64,000 nt of DNA from Gibbula magus (taxonomy: Eukaryota > Mollusca > Gastropoda > Trochida > Trochidae). The notes under the pieces are model-generated. The model had not been told where the DNA came from. It worked only from the letters and a program-made list of their open reading frames with translations, and made no database searches. Positions within the stretch are counted from its first letter, which is position 1; every line of letters begins with the position of its first letter. This document shows positions 35,341 to 48,960 of this stretch, piece by piece. The translations under genes were made by a program, and so were the position numbers. The DNA lies in the NCBI GenBank assembly GCA_936450465.1, contig OW388294.1, positions 72,468,622 to 72,532,621 on the forward strand, written 5' to 3'.

Positions 35341-36051
35341 CGGTTTCGGCGTGCCGGTTAGCCCGATTTCAGGAGGCTTCACCCGCTTCTCCGATCAGGT
35401 GCCAAAAAAACTCGATTTTCAATAAAATAAATTGAAAACCCCTTGAAAAAGCATTTACCCATGTTTTCAGTTGTAATGCCAATACTACTGTAAACAATAT
35501 TAATATTGTATAAATTCATTTCAAACAATTAACGCGAGAGCACGTTGGTCGATGTTTAGTTTTGGCTCCACTTAATTACGTGAAAATTTTTCTCAATTTG
35601 AATCGCTTTTATTTATGAAACACATTAATGCACACAGTACAAACTAAGAAGTGCATAACAATGTATTTATATACTTCCAGAAATGGCATCTTTGACCATA
35701 TCATTACTAAAGACAGTGTTTATTATGTCACGATGAAATTAATACAACGTTTTGAATCGCAGCAAAGGGTGAACCGCTTACATCAAATTTAAATGGAAAA
35801 TACATTTCCGAAGCGTCTTCATGACAATTAGACATGAAAGGTTTAATTTACAAGACTATTTTTTTATTCCGTATGTTGTGTTTACTTTTTAAATAATACT
35901 TTGTTTCCAATGTATGCACTTGACGTAAGCAACTCGCAATGGACGACAACGAGATAGTAGAAACAACACACGCTATTTTGATTGGGCTAATTTGAGCAAC
36001 AATCGTCAATCCAATATCCCTTATTTATCTAATCTATTTGTTTTGTGTTTT
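35341..36051. other. Insertion relative to duplication A; no gene recognised
   Basis: Start of a roughly 2.3-kb segment (about 35341-37675) absent from copy A. 'ACATGA' occurs at both junctions (about 35325 and 37677), a possible target duplication. It begins with a GC-richer phrase 'CCCCGGTTTCGGCGTGCCGG'. No clear terminal inverted repeat was seen. Confidence 0.4.
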
Positions 36052-36063
36052 CAAACACCTGTG

Positions 36064-36213
36064 GGATCAAGAGGTCCGGGGTTCCAGCCGCTGCTCGCAG
36101 GTTTCACCGCAGTGCATAGCCACATGGCGTTGCGGGATTTCTCCCTGCCATAATACTAGCAGCCGCGATATAATTGAAATACTCTTGAAAGCGGCGTTAA
36201 ACTCTCACTCACT
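36064..36213 (+). mobile_element. 5'-truncated tRNA-derived SINE with perfect 12-bp target duplication
   Basis: Flanked by CAAACACCTGTG at 36052-36063 and 36214-36225. It starts within the tRNA-like head ('AAGAGGTCCGGGGTTCC'), then shares body with the minus-strand SINEs at 55 and 56.8 kb ('GCAGCCGCGATATAAT', 'GAAATACTCTTGAAAGCGGC') and ends 'GTTAAACTCTCACTCACT'. A short target duplication and 5' truncation indicate LINE-mediated insertion. Confidence 0.85.
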
Positions 36214-36254
36214 CAAACACCTGTGATCAGTGGGTAAACGACTTCTCTTGGCTT

Positions 36255-37660
36255 CGAAAGGACGATCGTATGGCATTTTGCTCTGAATGTAATTCCAATT
36301 TCAACGTGAGTCATGGAAACCGGAATGATGTCAGCAAAAACGAGAAGACAGCAATGCGAAATCTACTGACCCATCCGATCATATGACATCGTTCTCCAAG
36401 CCAGCTGTGATCAAGGCAGAGGTGCGTGTCACAAACTTTGTTGCGGAACATTATTTGCCATTGATGGTAGCTGGTCACTTCACAAGGCTTGTGAAAGTTA
36501 TGTTCCCTGATTCAGTAATCGCTCAGACATTCAGATGTCAAAGACGGAAAAAATGCCAACATCATCATAAATGCCCTTGCACCACACATAGATACTTCTA
36601 TCGATCGTCTGTGTCAGTCTCCCTTTTCTCTGATGGTAGACGAGTCGAACGATCAAGGTGACTGTAAACATGTGAGCATTCTTGTTCGAGGATAGTACAC
36701 CGCCCTGCGACAAGTGACAGCCAACTTCCTGGCCATGCCCATCATTAACATCGGTTCAGAGAGCTACCTGTTTGGCTATATTAATGACATGTGTCTTTCT
36801 AGAGAAGTCTTTACTATTCTCAAATTGTATCATAAAACCTCCCTTTCGGATTTAACTTCATTTTCAATTATAATCATAATTTACTGATTATATTTACATG
36901 CATGAATTAAGATGACACAATGTTTCCTTGTAACGTGTAATATAAGAATAAGAAGGTGACCCAAGTTTAACTTTAAAATTATTTTATGAAATAGGCTGAT
37001 ATCCATGTTTTGTGTTACAATAACCGCAATATAGACGGGAACAAATGCATGGGATACAGCAGTGACAACGCAAGTGTCCTGGTTGGCAGGAACAACTCGG
37101 TGTTGATCCAGGATCAGAGAGAGAAATCCAGCAGTGTTTGACTTGGGCTGCATCTGTCACCTGGCAAACTTCTGTCTGCCGCTGTAGAGGACAGATGGGT
37201 AGATGTTTTCTATCACTTTCAACACTGGTATGTTTGCATTAAATTGTATGTACAGGGATTTTCTAAAACCCTTTACGAACTTGAACTAGATACAAACATA
37301 TTTTGTAGTAGCCTCTTGTCTTCTAGTCACAGTCCTCAAGATAATTATTAATTGAAGAATTAAGGACATTTTTATTGAATAGAATATCAAGTATTGAGCA
37401 TTCATGTTCGATGTATTTATTTTGAGTTTGTATTTCAGTGCAACAGATCAGGAGCAATATAAAGAGTTTCTGGAACTCACAGACACAGAACCGCTGAAGA
37501 TACTGAAACATGCAGCAACAAGAGAACTGTCCGCTATGAAGGGCGTAAGAAGAACACTTCACCACTGGTCAGCCCTTCAGAGCCATTCAACAGCCAACCA
37601 GAACAGGAAAAGCCCGGGAGGGTGCAGATATTTGCAGTTGCGTTCAAAAGACAATACATA
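36255..37660 (+). pseudogene. hAT/BED-type transposase-like pseudogene
   Basis: Ordered fragments of one protein family, in changing frames: a BED-like finger ('WLRKDDRMAFCSECNSNF', 'NVSHGNRNDVSKN', about 36252-36340); 'AEVRVTNFVAEHYLPLM' and 'RLVKVMFPDSVIAQTFRCQR' (36418-36549); 'SPFSLMVDESNDQGDCK' (about 36622-36672); 'FLAMPIINIGSE' (about 36730-36765); 'SDNASVLVGRNNSVL' (about 37062-37106) and 'FDLGCICHLAN' (about 37139-37171); and after about 210 bp of unrelated sequence 'DTEPLKILKHAATRELS' and 'RRTLHHWSALQSH' (about 37484-37590). These are hallmarks of vertebrate-type and invertebrate ZBED/DUF4371 hAT relatives. Several stops and frameshifts make it non-functional. It lies in the segment inserted into duplication B. 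Confidence 0.75.
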
Positions 37661-37689
37661 CAACTCGTGGGTATGGAAACATGATTTAT

Positions 37690-37910
37690 AAGATCAATGA
37701 CCCTGTCTCCTCCAAGGATTGATAGGACCCTATATTGACTCATTGACTTCCTGTCAAATGAAAGCCATCATCATTATTCATTTAGTCCGATAACGTATCT
37801 GATGACCTGATGAATCGATCTACAACCCTTGAGGTATTGATGTATGTAGAGTCGTTAAAACGTTTTTCAAATATTATATCTTGAAGGTTTTCCTAATTGT
37901 ATGAATTAAT
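37690..37910 (+). repeat. Segmental duplication B, right part
   Basis: Matches 22140-22345: 'CTCATTGACTTCCTGTCAAA', 'TGAAAGCCATCATCATTATT' and 'GAGGTATTGATGTATG'. About 80% identical. Confidence 0.75.
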
Positions 37911-40628
37911 GATAAGCAAACATAACCAACTACAATGCTGTTCTGCATACATGATTTTTGTTGTACTTTTCATTCATATTTTATTTTTCATTGAAACTCA
38001 AAAGTTATATTTCTGTATGGCATTATGTTCTATCCAAATGTTACATCTTGAAGATTCCAATATCGGTATGACTTAAATGTAAGCACATAATGACTACAAT
38101 TTTGTTCTTCATACATAATTATATAATCAGCAACTTTCATTTACATTTTCCTATTCAATAAACTAGAACTCAAATGTAATACTTCTGTATGGAAGTAGGT
38201 TCCATCAACATCTTTAGGCAGACACATTTATCATCGAGAGTAGTTTCCTACAAATGGCGTATACTGACCTTGTGACCAGCGTACGTCGCTCTGATAAAAT
38301 TCAATTCAAATTAAATCAAGTGTATCGGGTACACACACGGATGACATCAGCATCGGTCATCGCTGGTGATATAAGCAAGTAATTTTTATTTGGTAATATG
38401 GATTAATATTTAATTACTGTTTCAGGCGTTATGATGTCGGAAGTAATCCCGTAAGGACGCACTGTGAAAGGTTGACTGGCATAACCCTCTCCCCTGCCGG
38501 TCGTCTCAAACCACGCCAAAGGCCTGGCTTATAATGAAGTGGGTTGCTGGCTTATATTCATTATAACACTCTTTTCCCTTTATCTGCAAACTTAGTCTCC
38601 TGTTTTCGATAAGTTCACAATAAGGATGTGACGTTAGAGCATTTCTTGAAGAAAATAGCAGTTAAGGACTAGATCAATTAAACCGCGAATAGAATCAACT
38701 ACATCGTGATTGGTGTCAATTTAGGTTTGGTTTCCTCTGTTCCATATTGCTACAATGAGGATGTGATGTTTAAGCCTTGTCTGGCACGTAGATGAATCTC
38801 TCTAGAAGTAGAAGCAATGTCAGCCTGTAACATATTGTGCACTCATTCACTGACCAGAAACAGGATGTATGTCACCGGCACAATACCTTTGGAACGGTTA
38901 AATTGTCACAAAAGTGTTTAATATTTTTACATTGAATGCAATAAAACTAATATACAGCCGGTTATCAAGCATACAGAACAGAACATGATAAACTTCCAGT
39001 AAATCAAATCTATATTGATGTAATAGTATTATTGTGTAATAGTTACATGTTACATTTACAAGCAAACCATGATCAACATCGAAATAAATCTAACCTTTGG
39101 GAAAAAAAAAATCGATGTATCCTATCCTAAAAGGTCGAAGCCACATTAACCAGTGTACAAACAGTGATAGTGTACCCTCAGATTTCACTCACAGTATCTT
39201 GTTATGAAGAATTGAAGTTTTTCATTGTGTGAGTGGTGACATACTCCTGCTTAGCATTTGTCAGATATATTACGTCTTGTCATAATAAGTGTTGATTTAA
39301 TGTTAAACTATCTAACATAAATCTTATAATTCTAGACAACAATGGTTATTTAACGTGTTACAACCAGCCATACACATGTACATGCCATTTCATTAATAGC
39401 AGTCATAAGGTATTGGAGAATTATAATCTAACAGTTTAGGAAAGAAAAGTTATTCAGATAACGTTTCCATTCTTTTGGATATTTGCATTTTGACACGTTT
39501 TGCCTTTGGGGACTCCAAAACCATGAAAGTGAATATTGGTTGCAGTAATGTGAGTAATCCATTCTTCTTCTACTGGTCAAACTTAAGTATCTGCTTTTAA
39601 ATCAAAATACATCATTAACAGCACTATGAAATTTCAAGATCATACATTTTGGAAAATGACAATTTCTATAAAAGTGGCCTACCGACGACACCTGGTCAGT
39701 GTTAACTGTAGCGACCCGTCTATACCACAAGAAGAGTTAAATTAATGGTTTGAACTGGAAAGAATAAAAGAAGCGGTAGAAAATCAGATGTTGATAGCAT
39801 TTTTACCAATCGTTGTAAAACATTGTTTAAAAAAGGATGACCAACCAGTTACTTTCTTGTTGCAAAACATTCTTATTTTGCAACATAAAAGATGTTTTAA
39901 TGTGTACAAGTCAACTTGTAACACAAATGATGTTTTGGATATCTGAAACCTAAATGTAGTTACATAGTTTATGCAGTTTAAGTTATTTTGGTAAAACATC
40001 AATACCTTTACAATTTCAGTCATGATTTCTTAAAAAGTCCGCTTCAGTCATTTTGTTGTTGAAGAAATCTGTCACAAAATCCACTTTTCTCATGTTGAAG
40101 AGTGATTGTTTCAAACAAATTATCGTACGCTCCCACAGTATCAACTTTATGTCTAGAATACTGGGAGTGCTTTAACTTTTTCTTAATTTCATAAAATTGT
40201 GGTTTAAATGCCTAACATTCTGGCCAAGAACCATTCTGAAAAAAAGCAATTTAAGCACCCCAAGTGTATTTGAACAAACATTAAGATAAAAGTTTAATAT
40301 TTTGATGTATGACATTGTGAATACCTCTAAACAAAATACATGTCTATCAAATGCGTTTAAATTTTCTTTCTTAGATGGTGGTATTTCGTTTTCTACTCCG
40401 TTAAACGTTTGGTGACGTTTTGTTATTGCATGTGAGTATATCTTAGGGGCGATGGTTTTATCTAAATATTTTGATACGACAGACTTTATAAGTAATTGTG
40501 AAATTGTTTCTGAACATGAGCTCGGTTGAAGCAAATAATGACTGCCTTTATTTAGGCTTTCCATTAGTCTCATCTGAAGACTTTGTTGATCAAGATTGAT
40601 GGGTAAATGATTGCAATCGATGGCTCCA
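37911..40628. other. Gene-free stretch made of old duplicated blocks
   Basis: 38600-38830 recurs at 52795-53005 ('GAGCATTTCTTGAA', 'AATGAGGATGTGATGTTTAA', 'GCCTTGTCTGGC', 'GTCAGCCTGTAAC'). 39420-40040 recurs at 32430-33015. 40190-40450 recurs at 28500-28740. A 156-aa minus-strand open frame (40172-40642) matches no family I recognise and overlaps a duplicated block that is not open in its partner, so it is not called. Confidence 0.5.
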
Positions 40629-43600
40629 TAAAGGTCTAACATCAGCGAACCTTCGAGTTACTAAAATGATAGATTGCTATTTAGTACTAATTCACACACT
40701 ATCTGCTAATACTGATGATAGTATACTCTTTAAGAAGATTTGGTTAAGTGGTTGAATAAAGTACATTTCTGTTTAAGGAAGTGATATTTGAACCAATATA
40801 TTGTTTCCGAAGGATTCTGCTTTAGGTCTGGGTGTTGGTGTTTTGTGATCGTGATTTGGATGTTTTGTTTCTTTAAAAGTAAATCAACCATCATAATTAT
40901 TGCCTAAAGAATCGACATCTTTGCACACTTCTTGCTTATTTTTTTTAAATCACATTGTTGTCTTTAACATACACACGTTTCCAAGTCGAATCTACTTGCT
41001 GGCTCGTGGTAGCGACTGCAACGATAAGGATATATTCTTCAGTTATATGTATAACTATGACATTAATTTATGTCGGGTTTGTACACAGGGGTTCGGCAAA
41101 TTTGTCTGCTGTTGAGAAATGTCCTACATGAGGTAAGGTTTGGGTGTAATGCTACAGTGAACTACAGCGCAGCATCACCCAAGTAGATAATAATAAGTCC
41201 ATTTGTAAAGCGCTCTTAACCACATCACCAAATAGCAGTTCATGGCGCTGTGATATATACACATTTACAACAGTAGTTCAATTTGACATGGTAGTGATTC
41301 TTGAACTGGAAAATTTTAAGGTTTGACTGGAAAGGTGTTATGGAAGAAGATTCCTTGAGAGACATACTGTTCTAGAGGACAGGTGATACATATGAAAAGC
41401 GCCTGTGTCCATAAGACTTGTGCATTTGCAACGAAAAACAGCGACAGACTGGCGGACCTCAGATTACTGTCGTGAACAGATTAGGATTGAGCGGTCATGT
41501 TAAGACATCTGTTTGTCTTGTATTCTATCCTGACTGAAACTTTTAACCAGTGGATACTGAGGAAATAACCGGCACTTCATATCAGTCTAGCAGCAGCAGT
41601 GTGCACTCTTTGTAACTTATATATCCTTGTTCATATTGTCAAACAAACTGTTGAAATCGTCCACAGAGGAAAAAGCCATATATCTCTTTAGATGTTGGGT
41701 TTTGTCAGTTGTCAAAATATGACGTATGCTTAAAAAATAGTTTTTATGTGGTGATAGCAGACTTTACAATGATAACGCAAGGCTCCATGGAAAGTGTAGA
41801 ATCCATGTGCTTTCCTAGTCTAAATGTCTGTTACTTGGCGTTCAGATTAAATGTATAATGTAAGACTATTCCCTTACAACCTTTTCATAGAGAAAGGAAC
41901 TGCAATGTCCAAAGAGCTAATATCATTTCTGTGGATAAACATTACATTGAGAATGCATATACTCAGTAACCTACATACAGTGTTGATAAAGGAAACTGTC
42001 AAAAAGAACAGTTACAAATGCGGAGAATGTACAGATACACAAGGTATACGATTGAATTCCTGATCAATATCTGATTTAAGGGCAAGTCTATTATGTAAGC
42101 GTCGTGTCATAGAACATGTTTATAATTGCGTTAGAACAAAAAGTTCATTAATGCTTTATGTAATATTGGCTTGCACATAACAATCAAAAGTCTAGGAGTT
42201 TGTTAGTCTAGAGTTGTCTACATGTCCACTTAGGCATTGTAGTTTGTGATCAAGAAACATGCAATGTCTGCTAACGGTTAATTAGATAAGTGATAATTAA
42301 GCTGAAGACGTTTCAGCTTAAACCTGATCAATGTTGCTTTAATGGATCCATGAGGAATTTGTGATCACGCAATTCGGTCATTAGGCGCATTTATGGACAG
42401 CATGACTTACCCATAAACGATAACTATTTGTTAAGTTTAAACGTTATATGTGTGTCTATATTCGTTTGATGAACCACACACAATTTCTGCTCACGTTGTA
42501 ATTTGAGTGATCTCATATGTGACCAATTAAAACAAATATAAGTGAAATAAATAATCTTTTGTGAGAAACTTAAATCGAATTTTACACCAAGAGCCATAGC
42601 TGTACTATCCCAATATTACGTTTCAAAAAGATGAAAGAAAACGGTAGTAATTTAAATTATCACATAAACTCTTTTTGTGTAAATCTTTAATCTCACATGA
42701 GCTGAACGCGTATTCTGGAAGAAGCAATTCTGAAAATTACACGTATGACGTCATCAGATCGTAACTTGTTTGACCCAACAATCAGCGCAAAGGAAAGCAA
42801 TCAAGAATTGACACCTTGCTGTGAGAAGTATTTCTGTTGTGAATGGCGGACATTTGAAGAATAACAATTCAAACAGTTAACATGCATCAGTGTTTGCAGT
42901 GAATTATGTGAATATAAATTCAACCACGGACAGTAATTAAATATAATGAGGGTTGAATATATATTTTAATATACATGTACATATTGAAGTAAATACGTTT
43001 TGAGGACACATTGAAAAGAAAAAATTACAACATTTTCAAGATGATTAGAGGAATGGAGTATTACGAGAGGAAGGGAAAAGATGACTTAATAAAACAAAAC
43101 AAAAAGAAACAAGCACCTACAACACTTTCCCAGAATGTGAGGAAACAGATCTAGAGGGCTAAACAATATGTGCTAAACAATAATGGGGAAAGAGCTTACT
43201 TTGGACGAAATGACTTGAGCAACCTGGCGTCCACCCTAAACTCTTAAAACGACTTCATCTCAAAAAACGATTTCATACAGAGCTCTACCATTTTCAGAAT
43301 AACATATTTATAACATGTAAACTTAAGTTTGACTATTTGGTCAAAATCGTCCCTCAAAAATGGGTATGGCAGGATGTAAAACCAAAATCTTAACAGTTTG
43401 CTCCAGGAACGAGTAAGACTTTGACGCACAGCCTTTAAGCCTTGTACTGGGCCTGTCTTTGTCCTAATTGTTATTTTTTTTTATATTTAGATATTCAATT
43501 TGAACTTCTTTAAAAGTTAGTGTATATTTAGAATGCCTAACCAGACACCACAATAATGTAGGTCTGACGGGTCCACTTTTAATGGCGATTATATCTAATG

Positions 43601-45900
43601 TAATGATTTGAAGATTTCCCGAGAGATTGATTTCCTTGCTTGTTGTGCAAATGGTCTAGTGCTTTATGCAATACGAATACAGACAATAGCATCATTATCG
43701 ACTGACTTAACAATTATGAATCAGACAATCTCCTTGACCGCGACAAATTACTGTGCAGACATGAACGCGAGAGATGCAATTCGGCATGGGAGCACTGGAA
43801 CTTGTTATCTGTAATGTAAATGTAGATGAGAAAATGTTAACATTGTATTAACATTATCTGCGGTTTGAGGAGTAGAGGTGAACAACTGATTTAGACAGGA
43901 AATCTAACGTATTTATGTTGGCCTTATTGTTGCAAAAGTATTTTAGTTGAAGCTTGTAAGATGATAAGGATGTATTTAAAGCATGGTAGATTGAAGAGGA
44001 CATTTGTTTATTTGAGCAGGATGTTACACTTCACAATAATACCAAATTTGTACTCACAGTGTTGCAATGGCCCTAATCCACCAATTGAGATACTATCACA
44101 AATATGTACATGTAAAGCGAGAGTGAGAAGAAGAGTCAACGGATAAATCAGTGTTACAAAACGGTAATAGCCGTTCGTAACGGAAAATCAAAATCATCAG
44201 TTTGTTAAGGAAGAACGGCAGTGAAACAATGACTGACTTCAAGTAATGACAAAATATATTTGCAAAATTGTTAGCATATTATGTCGACTATTTTATTCTT
44301 ATAATCAGGCATATATTCTATTAACTGATCACGTCTACGACGGGCATCAATCATTGTAGATACAGATTCGTCCTCCTACGTATACATATTGATCAACGAA
44401 CTGCAGTAAATACAGTCCAAGTGATTTAGTAAACATTTAACTCTCACAAATGATTCAAATTTCTCTAAGACGTCGTTTTGGCGGTGTATGAAGAAATCAT
44501 GTCAGCTTTTGAAAGCTGAAATACTGGATAAGGATTGCAGCTGATACATTTAGCTGTATTGATATCCAAAAGCTTACAGAAATTGCGATAACTCTAAAAC
44601 AAGAAATAGCATCTTCATTTTATTGTGCATTAGTACTAGTATACTAAAGATCGGTAAAGGTAAAATACACATGCTTAGTTCATAATACACATTGATGAAG
44701 AGTATTTATATGGTGTATGATACAGAGGAATAGGAATATTTAACAATTTCATAAGTGAATAGGAACCAAAAAACTTTTATGGACTACATTTCATGATCCA
44801 CATTGATCAATTATTGAATGGAATCTTGTATAGTTGCAGTTACAGTAGTCATGACCCTGAATGAACTTCATTTCCTTACATTCATATACCACTTACTTGC
44901 ATCTTACTACAAACTTGATTTAAAATCGTTTCAATCACGATAACCAAAGCTCTGTTTAAACCTCTGTTTAAACCTCTGTAATAATATGCTCCAAGTGAGT
45001 GACAAACGACAATTGTGCGTGATGACAAAGTCCCTCTGTCTGCTTAAGGATGACACTAATACGATTTATACAATAAGACGATATTTTTATTCATTGATAA
45101 AGCTATCAGAAAATACAGATACGTGTTATAGTACCACTGTAACGCATTTCTTGTTTTGACACAGACAGAATCTGAAGATGTGTTGAAAACACATCTGGAA
45201 CTGAAGAAACATTTAACAATTTTATCGTCATTATCGTCAAGATAGTCTTTTGTGGCCATTAAGTATCCATTCACTATGGAATGTTATTTACCCTATTGAT
45301 ATGATGATCAAATTCGGTGATAGTTTTACAAACTAGTTGTCTCATTCATCACAAGCTAGACATTTTTCAAAGGCAATTATCAAAAGGAGGTTCGAAGGTT
45401 TACTTCTAGAAATAGATTATCAGGGGATTGTAGAGAAGTCTATGTTAGAACATGTTGAAATTATCTCCTCTGAAGTACAGAACGGTTGAAATGTATGTAC
45501 ATATTACAGGTGAGATTACGTTTCTCGGTTTTTGTTTATTGATATTATTTAGCTTTGTATTTGTCAAGTAAATGTACGTTGGCCTATAAAGTATAAATGC
45601 ACCTTTTGAATGTCTTAATATCAATATCAGGTATGAGAAATAATTAATTAGTTATATTTGAACATAACATATGCCTATAGTATCGGGATCATCATCATTT
45701 TCTCGCAACTTGCACCAAAAAGCAAAACTGATTCTTTTGATTACATTCAGAATGAAGTGGACATGGATTAATTGTTAGACTGTGCTTCTTTACCTGCAGT
45801 TGTACAGATCCGAATAAACAGTTTGGTGAATAACTATCAATGTCCAATATAACATTTCGATTATTCTCAACATCTTAAATATTAGCTATTTGATATTTTC
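40629..45900 (+). repeat. Recent tandem segmental duplication, copy 1
   Basis: Copy 1 begins 'AAAGGTCTAACATCAGCGAA' (about 40634) and runs to where the same phrase restarts at about 45902. The two copies match throughout at an estimated 93-95%. Differences include the X3 insertion in copy 2, about 440 bp of family Y sequence missing from copy 1 (near 43170-43235) and many small indels. No open frame is maintained with synonymous-biased change: frames such as 40900-41115 and 43961-44146 differ mainly at replacement sites. The segment is therefore treated as non-coding. Confidence 0.9.
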
Positions 45901-48569
45901 AAAAGGTCTAACATCAGTGAACCTTCGAGTGACTAAAATGATAGATTGCTATTTAGTACTAATTCACACACTATCTGCTAATACTGATGATAGTATACTC
46001 CTTCAGAAGATTTGGTTAAGTGGTTGAATAAAGTACATTTCTGTTTGAGGTAGTGATATATGAACCAAAATATTGTTTCCGAAGGATTCTGCTTTAGGTC
46101 TGGTTGTTGGTGTTTTGTGATCGTGATTTGGATGTTTTGTTTCTTTAAAAGTAAATTAACCTTCATAATTCTTGCCTAAAGAATCGACATCTTTGCACAC
46201 ATCTTGCTTATTTTTTTAAATCACATTGTTGTCTTTAACATACACACGTTTCCAAGTCGAATCTACTTGCTGGTTCGTGGTAGCGACTGCAACGATAATG
46301 ATATATTCTTCAGTTATATGTATAACTATGACATTAATTTATGTCGGGTTTGTACACAGGTGTTCGGCAAATGTGTCTGCTGTTGAGAAATGTCCTACAT
46401 GAGGTAAGGTTTGGGTGTAATGCTACAGTGAACTACAGCGCAGCATCACCCAAGTAGATAATAATAAGTCCATTTGTAAAGCGCTCTTAACCACATCACC
46501 AAATAGCAGTTCATGGCGCTGTGATATATACACATTTACAACAGTAGTTCAATTTGACATGGTAGTGATTCTTGAACTGGAACATTTTAAGGTTTGACTG
46601 GAAAGGTGTTATGGAAGAAGATTCCTTGAGAGACATATTGTTCTAGAGGACAGGTGATACATATGAAAAGCGCGTGTGTCCATAAGACTCGTGCATTTGC
46701 AACGAAAAACATCGGCTGACTGGCGGACCTCAGATTACTGTCGTGAACAAGATTAGACAAGATAAGAGAGATAGGATGGAGCGGTCATGTCAAGACATCT
46801 GTTTGTCTTGTATACATCCTGACTGACACTTTTAACCAGTGGAGACTGAGGAAATAACCGGCAGTTCATATCAGTCTAGCAGCAGCATTGTGCACTCTTT
46901 GTAACTTATATATCCTTGTTCATATTGTCAAACAAACTGTTGAAATCGTCCACAGAGGAAAAAGCCATATATCTCTTTAGATGTTGGGTTTTGTCAGTTG
47001 TCAAAATATGACGTATGCTTAAAAAATAGTTTTTATGTGGTGATAGCAGACTATACAATGATAACGCACGGCTCCATGGAAAGTGTAGAATCCATGTGCT
47101 TTCCTAGTCTAAATGTCAGCTACTTGGCGTTCAGATTAAATGTATAATATAAAGACTATGTTCCCTTACAACCTTTTCATAGAGAAAGGAACTGCAATGT
47201 CCAAAGAGCTAATGTCATTTCTGTGGATAAACATTACATTGAGAATGCATACTCACAGTAACCTACATACAGAGTTGATAAAGGAAACTACCAAGAACAA
47301 CAGTTAAAAAATGAGGAGAATGTACAGATACACAAGGTATACGATTGAATTCTTGATCGATATTTGTATTAAAGGGCAATTCTATTATGTAAGCATCGTG
47401 TCATAGAAAATGTTTATAATTGCGTTAGAACAAAAAGTTCATTAATGCTTTATGTAATATTGGCTTGCACATAACCATCGGAAGTCTAGGAGCTTGTTAG
47501 TCTAGAGTTGTCTACATGTCCACTTAGGCATTGTAGTTTGTGATCAAGAAACATGCAATGTCTGCTAACGGTTAATTAGATAAGTGATAAGTAAGCTGAA
47601 GACGTTTCAGCTTATACCTGATCAAAGTTGCTTTAATGGATCCATGAGGAAATTTTGATCACGCAATTCGGTCATTAGGCGCATTTATGGACAGCATGAC
47701 TACCCATAAACGACCACTATTTGTTAAGTTTAAACGTTATACGTGTATCTATATTCGTTTGAAGAACCACACACAATTTCTGTTCACGTTGTAATTGGAG
47801 TGATCTCATATGTGACCAATTAAAACAAATATACGTGAACTAAATCATCTTTTGTGAAAAAGTAAAATCGAATTTTACACAAAGAGCCAATGGCTTTACT
47901 ATCCCAATATTACGTTTCAAGAAGATGAAAGAAAAAGGTAGTAATTTAAATTATCTCATAAACTCTTTTTGTGTAAATCTTTAATCTCACTTAATGAGCT
48001 AAACGTGTATTCTGGTAGAAGCAATCATGAACATTGCACGTATGACGTCATCAGATCGTAACTTGTTTGACCCTACAATCAGCGAAAAGAAAAGCAATCA
48101 ACATTTGACACCTTGCTGTGAGAAGTAATTATGTTGTGTATGGCGGACATTTGAAGAATAACAATCCGAACAGTTAACATGCATCAGTGTTTTCAGTGAA
48201 TTATGTGAATATAAATTCAACCACTGGCAGTAATTAAATATAATGATGGTTGAATTTATCTTTTAATATACATGTACATATTGAAGTAAATACGTTTTGA
48301 GTACACATTTGAAAGTAAAAAAAATAAAACATTTTAAAGATTATTAGAGGAATGGAGTTTTACGACATGAAGGGAAAAGAGGACTTAATAAAACAAAACA
48401 AAAAGAAACAAGCACCTACAACACTCTCAAAATGTGAGGAAACTGATCAAGAGGGCTAAGCAATATGTGCGTCATATATTTCAATTGCAGCCAAGTTAAC
48501 GAATGGGGAAAAAGCTACTTTGGACGAAATGATTCGAGCAACCTCTGTGGGACGAAATGTCCAAATAAG

Positions 48570-48960
48570 TGTTTTATTTATTTAGCTCATCAGGCCTGAA
48601 AGGTCAGATTGGCTTTTTGGATGGACCGTTGTCTGGCGTCCGTAAACATTTCACATTGTCGACTTCTTCTCCATAACCGCCTTACACCAAAAAACGAAAA
48701 TGTTTTAGGGTGGTTCCTTTCATTTAGAGGATCATAGTTTGTACATTTTATCCCGACCCCCTCTCAAATATGGGTGTGGCAAGCATTGCAAGTGAAACCT
48801 TTAAACGACTTCTTCTCCGAAAGCAGTTGATATAGGAGGTTGAAATGTTCACAGTAACCTTTTAAATACATGTAGATTCATGTGTGTTCATTTCGACATG
48901 ACCCCCGTCCCCTTGGAATATGGATGTGTTAGGGGTCCACCCTAAACGACATTTCTATTC
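48570..48960 (+). mobile_element. Family Y tandem-repeat element remnant
   Basis: It starts 'TTTAGCTCATCAGGCCTGAA', has 'TGGCGTCCGTAAACATTTCA' and 'CGACTTCTTCTCC', then units of about 140 bp ('AAACGACTTCTTCTCC', 'CATGACCCCCGTCCCC'). The minus strand of 34440-34572 shows the same end ('GTCCGTAAAC', 'CGACTTCTTCTCC'). In copy 1 of the duplication most of it is gone between 'GCAACCT' and 'GGCGTCCACC', apparently by a deletion between related units. Confidence 0.6.

Noticed and set aside
40172..40642. 156-aa minus-strand open frame
   Set aside because: No recognised domain or clear initiation context. The overlapping duplicated block at 28500-28740 does not keep the frame open.
40900..46386. Matching open frames in both copies of the tandem duplication (40900-41115 with 46204-46386; 43961-44146 with 49657-49842)
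   Set aside because: Differences between copies are mostly replacement changes and other frames in the duplication are broken by indels. Similarity reflects the recent duplication, not coding constraint.
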